Under the pieces are notes generated by a model, which was not told the origin of the DNA, searched no databases, and worked only from the letters and a program-made list of their open reading frames with translations. This document shows positions 1 to 5,815 of a stretch of 5,815 nucleotides of DNA, in pieces (the stretch's first letter is position 1; every line of letters starts with the position of its first letter). The stretch covers positions 1-5,815 of the forward strand of contig JAUNCB010000088.1 of NCBI GenBank assembly GCA_030526765.1, read 5' to 3'. This DNA comes from Bacillota bacterium. GTDB taxonomy: Bacteria > Bacillota > Clostridia > Lachnospirales > Anaerotignaceae. The position numbers were made by a program, and so were the translations under genes.

Positions 1-218
1 GCTTCCTCCTCGGTTTCCGCCTCCAGAAGCTCCTCGCCTTCTTCATCCACGAAGGTGATCTCGATTTCCGCCTCTGCCTCCAGCTCCTCTGCGGAGATCT
101 CTTCTATCTCCACATCGGTTTCCACTTCCACACCGTCGATCTCCACAACGCCTTCACGCTGCTCCTCCACGGGGGCTTCTTCTGTTGTTTTCTTTTTGAA
201 AAAATCAAATAGACCCAT
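1..218 (-). CDS. ftsY: Signal recognition particle receptor FtsY, N-terminal acidic region (3' part outside window)
   Basis: Only the first 72 codons are in the window, and the frame is still open at the left edge. The translation begins MGLFDFFKKKTTEEAP and continues as a strongly acidic stretch, with about 26 Glu and 4 Asp in 72 residues and only four basic residues. A short hydrophobic-basic N-terminus followed by an acidic, poorly conserved A domain is typical of FtsY. FtsY is the GTPase that docks SRP-ribosome complexes at the cytoplasmic membrane. The conserved NG GTPase domain lies outside, so the call rests on N-terminal character and on position directly after smc, a widely conserved order in Firmicutes. 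The start is fixed by a GGAG Shine-Dalgarno 8 bases upstream. The first residues could form the membrane-targeting amphipathic segment (inference). Another acidic-N-terminus protein is possible but less likely. Confidence 0.82.
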   Translation of the reverse strand, partial: MGLFDFFKKKTTEEAPVEEQREGVVEIDGVEVETDVEIEEISAEELEAEAEIEITFVDEEGEELLEAETEEE

Positions 219-225
219 TGTTCCG

Positions 226-234
226 TCTCCTTTT
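226..234 (-). promoter_or_regulatory. Ribosome binding site of ftsY
   Basis: The minus strand reads AAAAGGAGA, with GGAG 8 bases before the ftsY ATG at 216-218. It lies in the 29-base gap after the smc TGA. The gap holds nothing else recognisable and no hairpin, consistent with smc-ftsY co-transcription. Confidence 0.8.
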
Positions 235-247
235 ATGCTTTATGGTA

Positions 248-3200
248 TCATGCTGTTTCCACGGTTTTCTCCGCCTCGGAGAAATCCACGGAGATCAGCT
301 TGGAAATTCCTTTTTCCTGCATCGTCACCCCATACAGCACATCTGCATGCTCCATGGTGCCCTTTCTGTGGGTGATGACGATGAACTGGGTATCCGCCGC
401 AAACTGCTTCAGATAACGGGCATAGCGGCTTACATTGGCATCATCCAGCGCCGCCTCGATCTCATCCAGAATGCAGAAGGGGGAAGGCTTCAGCTTCAGA
501 ATGGAAAAGAGGATGGCGATGGCGGTCAGTGCCCGCTCGCCGCCCGACAGAAGCTGCATATTCTGTAGATTCTTCCCCGGAGGCTGTGCCACGATCTCGA
601 TGGGAGAGGCCAGCACATTTGCTGAATCCGTCAGCTTCAGATATGCCTTGCCGCCGCCGAACATCTCTTTAAATACCTGAGAGAAATTTTCGCTGATGAG
701 GCGGAACTGCTCTCTGAACTGCTTTTCCATCAGCACCGAAAGCTCCTCGATGATGCGGTGCAGTTTTTCCTCCGCCTCCAGAATATCGGCTCTCTGGGCG
801 GTAAGGAATTCGTAACGCTCCTTTACCTCCCGATACTGCTCGATGGCGCCCACATTCACATTGCCCAGAGCACGGATCTGATTCTTCCATTCTCTTACGG
901 GCTGCTGCTCTCTTTCCCTGGGCAGACCTGCCGCATATTCCTGTGCCATGCGGAGGGTCATTTCGTATTCCTCCCAGAGCTGGGTGGTGATCCGCTGCTT
1001 TTCCTCCTCCAGCTTTTCCTTCTTTGCGCTGATGCGGAAGACTTCGTTTTCCAGACGGTTTGCCCGATCCTTCCATTCTGCCGCCGCTTCCTCTGCCGCT
1101 GCCGCCGCCGCTGCGGCGGTGCTTTTTTCCTCTGCGGTTTTCTGCATTTCCGCCTGCAGGCAGGCTGCTTCTTCCTCCAGTGCCTCTGCCCTGCGGTGCA
1201 GGTCGGCCTCTTCCTCCGCTCTCTGCTCCGTATCCTGCTCGTAGCGTTCTGCCTGTGCCTGTGCCCGCTGCTGTTCTTTTTCCAGCGTTTCGGCTTCCCG
1301 CTTCAGCCGCAGCATGGTTTCCTCCATGGCGTATACGGTCTGCCCTGCTGCCGAAAGGTCGATCTTCTTTTGGGTGATCTCCGCCATGAGGGCATCCCGT
1401 TCCTCCTTCTCTCCCGAGAGGCTGCTCTGGAATGCCTCCAGATTTTCATTGGCACGCTGCATGGTTTCCTCTGCCGCTGCCGCCTTTTGGCGGAAGGCTT
1501 CCATTTCCTGCTCCGCCGCCGAAAGCTGCGCCGACAGCTGTGTTTCCTCCAGTGCGATCAGAGAAAGCTTCTCCTGAAGCTCCGCCTGATCCTGCAGGGT
1601 CTTTTCCTTTTCGCCGCTGCCGCCTGTGAGGGTCACCATCACCTTCTGCAGCTCCATTTTCTTCTCTACGGTTTCATCCTCGATCTCCTGCAGGTCATCC
1701 GATGCCAGCAGCAGCCGCTCCCGCATCATGGAGGCTTCATCCGTTGCCCCCTGCAGTGCCTGCCTCAGGTTGCGGATCTCTCTGCTTCTGCCGAAAACAT
1801 GGAGTGCCTTTTTCTGCATGGAGCCGCCTGTCATGGCGCCGCCGGGGTTCAGAATATCCCCCTCTAATGTAACCAGTTTATACTGATGGCGGTATTTCTT
1901 GGCAAGGCTCACCGCCCGATCCAGATTTTCCACCACAAGGATCCGCCCCAGAAGGTTCAGGGCGATCTGTCTGAATTTCTCATCGAAGCTTACCAGATCG
2001 TAGGCGGTGCCGATGACACCCACCTCCGCCAGAATGGCATTTTTCCCCTCCAGGGGTCTGCCCTTGATGGCTGTTACAGGCAGGAAGGTGGCTCTGCCCA
2101 GATTATGCCGCTTCAGATACTGAATGGCATCTCTGGCATCCTCCTCCGTTTCTGTGACCACATTCTGCAAGGCGCCGCCCAGTGCCGCTTCGATGGCGGT
2201 TTCATAGGCCTCCTCCACCTTCAAAAGCTGCCCCACGGCACCGCAGATGCCCCGCTCTGCCCGATCGGTCAGATTCAGCAGGCTTTTCACGCTGTTATAA
2301 AAGCCCTCATGCTCCTTTTCCATTTCCATCAGCAGGGATAAGCGGGAACGGGTTTCGGAGATGCGCTTTTCCTGAGCGGAAAGGCTTGCCTCTGCCCGCT
2401 GCTTCTGATTGACCGCATGGGTGCGGTCCCGCTCCAGTGCATCCAGCTCCTGCTCCAGATAGCGGATATGCTCCCTTCTGTCGTTTTCCTGCTTTTCCAG
2501 TGCCGCCAGATGCACCCCAAGCTGATGCAGACGGCTTTCCGTATATTCCTTCTCCGCCAGCACCTGTTCCCTTCTGCTGTGAAACTGGGTCTGCATGGCT
2601 TCCCGCTTGGAGATCTCCCCCTTGGCTTCCGTACCGATACGGATCTGCTCAAAGATCTCATCCTTGAAGGATTCGGCTTTGCTTTCATCCTGTATCAGGG
2701 CATCGCTTAAGGAGGCGTATTTTTCCTCCAGCCCGTCCAGTTCTTTCTGGCGGCTGTCCATATCCTGTCGGAGGGCTTCCATTTTCGCTCCGCAGTCTGT
2801 CTGCTGGGCGGTATTTTCCGCTATCCTTTCGGCCTTTTCCGCCATTTCCTCTGCGATACGGCTGATCTGCGCCGCATCATTGGCACACTGCTCCCGCTTC
2901 AGACGGATCTCGCCCTCGGTCTTTTCTATTTCTGTGCGGAGGGTGGTATGGGCTGCATTCTGCTGCTGCTGGGTCTCCTCCAGCGCTGCCGCCTGTGTCC
3001 GCAGAGAAAGGGCCTTTTCCCGCTCCTTTTCCCCTGCGGCAAGGCTTTCCGCCTGCTCCGCTTCGGCTGCGGCACCGTCCTCTGCCAGTTTTTCCAGCTG
3101 TCCCTCCATGCGGACGGCATCCTTGGCAAACTGGCTCACCTCTGCCTGCTTCAGCCCTTCTCTCAGACGCAGATATTCCTTCGCCCTGCGGCTTTCCTCC

Positions 3201-3817
3201 TCCAGAGGCCCCACCTGCAGCTCCAGCTCGCCGATGATATCATCCACCCGCAGCAGGTTCTGCTGTTCCTTCTCCAGTTTATGCTCCGCTTCGTTTTTTC
3301 TGGTTTTATATTTCACGATGCCTGCCGCTTCCTCAAAGATACGGCGGCGGTCATCGCCTTTGGCACTGAGGATCTCATCGATCCGACCCTGTCCGATGAT
3401 GGAATAGCCCTCTCTGCCCACGCCCGTATCCATGAAAAGCTCCTGAATATCCTTCAGGCGGCAGGCTGTGCCGTTGATGCGGTATTCGCTTTCGCCGGAA
3501 CGGAATACCCGTCGGGTGATCTGCACCTCGCTGTATTCCAGAGGCAGCCTTCCGTCCTGATTGTCCATCAGAATGGAAACCTCCGCAAAGCCCAACGGTT
3601 TTCTGCTTTCCGTGCCCGCAAAGATGATATCCTCCATCTTATCGCCACGCAGGCTTTTGGCACGCTGCTCCCCCAGCACCCAGCGAACGGCATCGGAAAC
3701 ATTGCTCTTGCCGCTGCCGTTGGGGCCCACTACGGCGGTGACGCCCCGATTGAATTCCAGCTTTACTTTTTCAGGAAAGGATTTGAAACCCTGTAGATCT
3801 AATCGTTTCAAATACAT
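248..3817 (-). CDS. smc: Chromosome segregation/condensation protein SMC
   Basis: SMC is the ATPase core of the bacterial condensin (SMC-ScpA-ScpB), which organises and separates replicated chromosomes on the nucleoid. The 1189 residues match the usual length of about 1190. The N-terminal head has the family-typical start MYLKRLDLQGFKSF, Walker A GPNGSGKS (31-38), the arginine-containing stretch 52-58 and Q-loop Gln143. Long Glu/Gln/Ala/Lys-rich coiled coils follow at roughly 170-500 and 672-1020, flanking a hinge at about 503-670 that ends in the conserved GGAMTGG. The C-terminal head carries the neck motif near 980-1005 (LGNVNVGAIEQY), signature LSGGE (1090-1094), Walker B ILDE (1116-1119, catalytic Glu1119), D-loop LDD (1124-1126) and switch His1150. 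No ATPase residue is missing. The start is supported by a Shine-Dalgarno 6 bases upstream. It lies 21 bases after pyrC and 29 before ftsY. The smc-ftsY order is common in Firmicutes, where rnc usually precedes smc; here pyrC takes that place. Confidence 0.98.
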   Translation of the reverse strand: MYLKRLDLQGFKSFPEKVKLEFNRGVTAVVGPNGSGKSNVSDAVRWVLGEQRAKSLRGDKMEDIIFAGTESRKPLGFAEVSILMDNQDGRLPLEYSEVQITRRVFRSGESEYRINGTACRLKDIQELFMDTGVGREGYSIIGQGRIDEILSAKGDDRRRIFEEAAGIVKYKTRKNEAEHKLEKEQQNLLRVDDIIGELELQVGPLEEESRRAKEYLRLREGLKQAEVSQFAKDAVRMEGQLEKLAEDGAAAEAEQAESLAAGEKEREKALSLRTQAAALEETQQQQNAAHTTLRTEIEKTEGEIRLKREQCANDAAQISRIAEEMAEKAERIAENTAQQTDCGAKMEALRQDMDSRQKELDGLEEKYASLSDALIQDESKAESFKDEIFEQIRIGTEAKGEISKREAMQTQFHSRREQVLAEKEYTESRLHQLGVHLAALEKQENDRREHIRYLEQELDALERDRTHAVNQKQRAEASLSAQEKRISETRSRLSLLMEMEKEHEGFYNSVKSLLNLTDRAERGICGAVGQLLKVEEAYETAIEAALGGALQNVVTETEEDARDAIQYLKRHNLGRATFLPVTAIKGRPLEGKNAILAEVGVIGTAYDLVSFDEKFRQIALNLLGRILVVENLDRAVSLAKKYRHQYKLVTLEGDILNPGGAMTGGSMQKKALHVFGRSREIRNLRQALQGATDEASMMRERLLLASDDLQEIEDETVEKKMELQKVMVTLTGGSGEKEKTLQDQAELQEKLSLIALEETQLSAQLSAAEQEMEAFRQKAAAAEETMQRANENLEAFQSSLSGEKEERDALMAEITQKKIDLSAAGQTVYAMEETMLRLKREAETLEKEQQRAQAQAERYEQDTEQRAEEEADLHRRAEALEEEAACLQAEMQKTAEEKSTAAAAAAAAEEAAAEWKDRANRLENEVFRISAKKEKLEEEKQRITTQLWEEYEMTLRMAQEYAAGLPREREQQPVREWKNQIRALGNVNVGAIEQYREVKERYEFLTAQRADILEAEEKLHRIIEELSVLMEKQFREQFRLISENFSQVFKEMFGGGKAYLKLTDSANVLASPIEIVAQPPGKNLQNMQLLSGGERALTAIAILFSILKLKPSPFCILDEIEAALDDANVSRYARYLKQFAADTQFIVITHRKGTMEHADVLYGVTMQEKGISKLISVDFSEAEKTVETA
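1094..1117 (-). repeat. GCN-codon run encoding eight consecutive alanines in SMC
   Basis: SMC residues 901-908 are eight Ala in a row (codons GCC GCA GCG GCG GCG GCA GCG GCA), followed by EEAAAE. The run lies in the C-terminal coiled-coil arm. Ala-rich helix is compatible with a coiled coil, and the mixed synonymous codons argue against a simple slippage tract. It is a local low-complexity feature with no assigned function. Confidence 0.75.
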
Positions 3818-3823
3818 TCAGTT

Positions 3824-3830
3824 CCACCTC
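3824..3830 (-). promoter_or_regulatory. Ribosome binding site of smc
   Basis: The minus strand reads GAGGTGG, 6 bases before the smc ATG (3815-3817), within the 21-base gap after the pyrC TAA. The gap is too short for a terminator plus promoter, so smc is probably co-transcribed from upstream. A promoter inside pyrC cannot be excluded. Confidence 0.8.
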
Positions 3831-3838
3831 ATTTATCG

Positions 3839-5110
3839 TTATGTCAGCATTTTTCCGCCGACCATGGTATACAGCACCTTTCCCCGCACCTCTTCCTCTG
3901 CGAAGGGGGAAAATCTTGCCTTGGAGGCAAAATGCTCGGGGTCGATGATATGGCTTTCCATAAAATCCACCACGATGATATCCGCATCTCTGCCCTCCTG
4001 CACCAAGCCCTTATTATAGAGCTTGAGGATCTCCGCAGGCTTTTTGGAAAGCAGCTCCACCAGCTTTTCCACGGTGATATAGCCCGGCTCCACCAGATGG
4101 GTGTAGCTTAAGGCAAAGGCGGTTTCCAGTGCGGAGATGCCATAGGCCGCCTGATCGAATTCCTTCTGTTTTTCTGTCAGATTGGTGGGGCTGTGTCCCG
4201 TGGCGATCACATCAATGGTGCCGTCCTCGATGCCCTCGATGATGGCAAAGACATCCTCCTTCGCCCGCAGGGGCGGATTCACCTTTGCCAGTGTATTATA
4301 ATCCCCGATGGCATCCTCCGTCAGGATGAAATAATGGGGGCAGGTTTCACAGGTCACGGGGACCCCTCTGCCCTTTGCCTCACGGATGAGCTGCACGGAG
4401 CCCTTTGTGCTGATGTGGGAAAGGTGGAGCTTCACCCCTGTGCGCTCCGCCAGATTCAGATTGCGGGCAACGATGACCTCCTCCGCCTCTCGGGGCATCC
4501 CCGTCAGACCAAGGCAGGCAGCCGCATAGCCCTCATTCATGACCCCTCTGCCCGAAAGCTCCCTGTCCTCGCAATGGGTGATGACAGGCAGGTCGAACAT
4601 TTTGGAATAGATCATGACATTCCGCAGAAAGGCAGCGGAATCGGTAAATTCGTCCCCGTCGGAAATGCCCACGATGCCCGCATCGAACATTTCCCCGATC
4701 TCCGCCATCTGCTCCCCTCTGCAGCCGATGGACATACTGCCGTAGGGATAGATATTCACCAGAGATTTTTCCTTGGATTTGGAAACGATGTATTCCACAA
4801 CGGTTTTATTGTCAATGGCAGGGCTGGTGTTGGGCTCACAGGTGATGGTGGTGAAGCCGCCCCGCAGCGCTGCACGGGAAACCGATGCAATGTCTTCTAT
4901 GTATTCATGACCGGGATCGCAGATATTGCAGTGCATATCGATGAGACCGGGCAGCACCATATGTCCGCCCACATCCAGCACCTTCGCACCCTCCACCTCG
5001 ATATCCAGACCGATCTTTTCGATGATGCCGCCGTCCACATAAATATCGTGGAGCAGCTCCTTATCGTGGGAGGTTGCCAGCAGTCTGCAGTTTTTCAGTA
5101 CGGTTTTCAT
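3839..5110 (-). CDS. pyrC: Dihydroorotase-family protein lacking key catalytic residues (probable pseudo-dihydroorotase, PyrC'-like)
   Basis: Active family members cyclise N-carbamoyl-aspartate to dihydroorotate at a zinc site in a TIM barrel. This 423-residue protein has the usual class I length and layout: N-terminal beta domain, PGLIDMH at 54-60, PNTSP at 93-97, SDGD at 150-153, THCED at 178-182, LSHIS at 230-234, NPPLR at 278-282, ATGHSP at 303-308, and a C-terminal beta segment with GRDADIIVVD at 373-382. Retained metal-ligand positions are His60, an Asp at 151 or 153, His179 and His232. Lost are the second His of HxH (Asn62), the substrate Arg of HxHxR (Cys64), the catalytic Asp of DHAPH (Gly305) and the last His of that motif (Thr309). 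The codons confirm these as substitutions in an unbroken frame. The start is chosen from the ATGA overlap with pyrB and a strong Shine-Dalgarno 8 bases upstream. It is probably inactive as a dihydroorotase. A structural partner of ATCase or another amidohydrolase activity are the alternatives. Confidence 0.88.
   Translation of the reverse strand: MKTVLKNCRLLATSHDKELLHDIYVDGGIIEKIGLDIEVEGAKVLDVGGHMVLPGLIDMHCNICDPGHEYIEDIASVSRAALRGGFTTITCEPNTSPAIDNKTVVEYIVSKSKEKSLVNIYPYGSMSIGCRGEQMAEIGEMFDAGIVGISDGDEFTDSAAFLRNVMIYSKMFDLPVITHCEDRELSGRGVMNEGYAAACLGLTGMPREAEEVIVARNLNLAERTGVKLHLSHISTKGSVQLIREAKGRGVPVTCETCPHYFILTEDAIGDYNTLAKVNPPLRAKEDVFAIIEGIEDGTIDVIATGHSPTNLTEKQKEFDQAAYGISALETAFALSYTHLVEPGYITVEKLVELLSKKPAEILKLYNKGLVQEGRDADIIVVDFMESHIIDPEHFASKARFSPFAEEEVRGKVLYTMVGGKMLT
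5107..5110 (-). other. ATGA stop-start overlap of pyrB and pyrC
   Basis: The minus strand reads ATGA. ATG (5110-5108) starts pyrC and TGA (5109-5107) ends pyrB. Such overlaps usually mean translational coupling, giving matched synthesis of the two proteins, as would suit subunits of one complex (inference). Confidence 0.9.
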
Positions 5111-5815
5111 CGGAAGGCACCTCCTACCTGAGAAAGGATATAGAACATGGCCATACGCACGGCTACGGAGTTGGCGATCTGGTCATTGATGATGCACTGA
5201 TTGCCGTCGATGACACCGGGAGAGATCTCGATGCCCCGCTGAATGGGGCCGGGATGCATGACAATGGCATCCTTTTTGGCATATTTCAGCAGGTTTTCAT
5301 CAATACGGAAAAAGCGTTTATATTCATCCAGAGAGGGCAGGAAAAACTTATCCTGTGTTTCCATCCGCATACGGGTGGTGAGGATAACATCTGCATTATT
5401 CACCGCTTCTCTGGCATCGTAGCATACATTTACCCCGAACTGCTCGATCTGGGGCAAAAGCAGAGTGGGAGGTCCCGAAACGCTGACCTCTGCCCCCAGC
5501 TTCGTCAGCCCCCAGATATTGCTCTTGGATACACGGCTGTGGAGAAGATCCCCCACGATGGCTACCTTCAGCCCCTCAAAGCCGCCCTTCTGCTCCTTGA
5601 TGGTTAAGAGATCCAGCAGGGACTGACCGGGGTTTTCGTTGAAGCCGTCCCCCGCATTGATGACGGATGCCTCCACGCATTCCGCCAGCAGCTTGGGCGC
5701 ACCTGCCATGGGGTGACGGAGGATGATGAAATCCGCACCCATCTGGTCGATGAGCTGACCCATATCCTGCAGGCTTTCCTTTTCGATGGAATGAACAGAG
5801 TTTGTCATATCGATG
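5107..5815 (-). CDS. pyrB: Aspartate carbamoyltransferase catalytic chain, 3' part (5' end outside window), divergent active site
   Basis: The family condenses carbamoyl phosphate with L-aspartate to N-carbamoyl-aspartate in cytoplasmic pyrimidine synthesis. About 236 residues are visible; the family is usually about 300 long, so the N-terminal STRTRT phosphate motif lies outside. The Met codon at 5806-5808 is internal, since the open frame continues upstream. Numbering from that Met, I see RHP (31-33, E. coli R105), GDG (53-55), GDLLHSR (86-92, R167), R146 (R229) and HPGP (185-188), followed by a typical C-terminal helix. These support an ATCase rather than an ornithine enzyme. Several ligand positions are unusual: NPGQ replaces HPTQ (59-62), the KGE(S/T)LxDT loop reads KESLQDM (10-16), and Arg148 stands where E. 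coli has Gln231. The gene overlaps the next one by 4 bases. Family assignment is firm. Full ATCase activity is uncertain, and another carbamoyltransferase specificity or a non-catalytic role is possible. Confidence 0.88.
   Translation of the reverse strand, partial: IDMTNSVHSIEKESLQDMGQLIDQMGADFIILRHPMAGAPKLLAECVEASVINAGDGFNENPGQSLLDLLTIKEQKGGFEGLKVAIVGDLLHSRVSKSNIWGLTKLGAEVSVSGPPTLLLPQIEQFGVNVCYDAREAVNNADVILTTRMRMETQDKFFLPSLDEYKRFFRIDENLLKYAKKDAIVMHPGPIQRGIEISPGVIDGNQCIINDQIANSVAVRMAMFYILSQVGGAFR
5119..5124 (-). promoter_or_regulatory. Ribosome binding site of pyrC, inside the pyrB coding end
   Basis: On the minus strand the bases read GGAGGT within TAGGAGGTGCC, 8 bases before the ATG at 5108-5110. 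It is a near-perfect Shine-Dalgarno lying within the last codons of pyrB. It supports the 5110 start and independent re-initiation on top of the ATGA coupling. Confidence 0.85.

Noticed and set aside
219..247. Terminator between smc and ftsY
   Set aside because: The 29-base gap contains the ftsY Shine-Dalgarno and shows no GC-rich inverted repeat followed by a T-run on the minus strand.
758..1867. 369-codon plus-strand open frame opposite smc
   Set aside because: It is antisense to the SMC coiled coil. Its Leu/Phe/Cys-rich, low-complexity translation is what the complement of GC-rich Glu/Gln/Ala codons gives. It has no recognisable domain and lies inside a certain gene.
2595..3407. 270-codon Ser/Arg-rich plus-strand open frame
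   Set aside because: The low-complexity Ser/Ala/Arg translation is the complement of smc codons. No domain or gene context supports it.
2948..3796. 282-codon plus-strand open frame opposite the smc N-terminal region
   Set aside because: It is a shadow of smc: no family resemblance, and it fully overlaps the conserved SMC head.
4184..4198. Lost DHAPH motif of pyrC as a sequencing error or frameshift
   Set aside because: The frame is intact on both sides, flanking residues match the family, and the changes need several separate substitutions (GGA for Asp, ACC for His) plus others near 4919-4927.
4193..5131. 312-codon plus-strand open frame opposite pyrC
   Set aside because: It is the antisense shadow of a well-supported gene. 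Its His/Asp-rich translation shows no coherent motif.
5074..5607. 177-codon plus-strand open frame opposite pyrB/pyrC
   Set aside because: It is an antisense shadow crossing the pyrB-pyrC junction, without a recognisable product.

Overview
The window carries four closely spaced genes, all read from the minus strand. In transcription order they are the 3' part of pyrB (aspartate carbamoyltransferase), a complete pyrC-like gene (dihydroorotase family), a complete smc, and the 5' end of ftsY. The B. subtilis-type SMC, the smc-ftsY order and the strong AGGAGG-like ribosome binding sites point to a Firmicute, most likely a Clostridia-class anaerobe with a GC-rich genome (well above 50% by eye). 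I cannot name the species.

Layout from high to low coordinates. pyrB enters from the right edge and ends at 5107. pyrC (5110 to 3839) starts inside the pyrB stop in a 4-base ATGA overlap. A 21-base gap with a Shine-Dalgarno follows, then smc (3817 to 248, 1189 residues, all ABC ATPase motifs present). After a 29-base gap with another Shine-Dalgarno, ftsY starts at 218 and runs off the left edge inside its acidic N-terminal domain. I see no terminator or obvious promoter between the genes, so they probably form one transcription unit. No RNA gene, mobile element or CRISPR array is visible, and no stretch over 30 bases lacks a gene.

smc and ftsY look like ordinary housekeeping genes: chromosome organisation and the SRP receptor. 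The pyrB-pyrC pair is the unusual part. The dihydroorotase has lost the second His of the HxH metal motif, the Arg that binds the substrate carboxylate, and the catalytic Asp of the DHAPH motif. The carbamoyltransferase has NPGQ where the family has HPTQ, an altered KGE(S/T) loop, and Arg in place of the aspartate-contacting Gln. Both frames are nevertheless open, fold-conserved and translationally coupled. This suggests a maintained pair with altered or non-catalytic function, comparable to the inactive dihydroorotase (PyrC') that partners ATCase in Pseudomonas. The alternative is a pair acting on another substrate. Both readings are inferences from motif comparison by eye.
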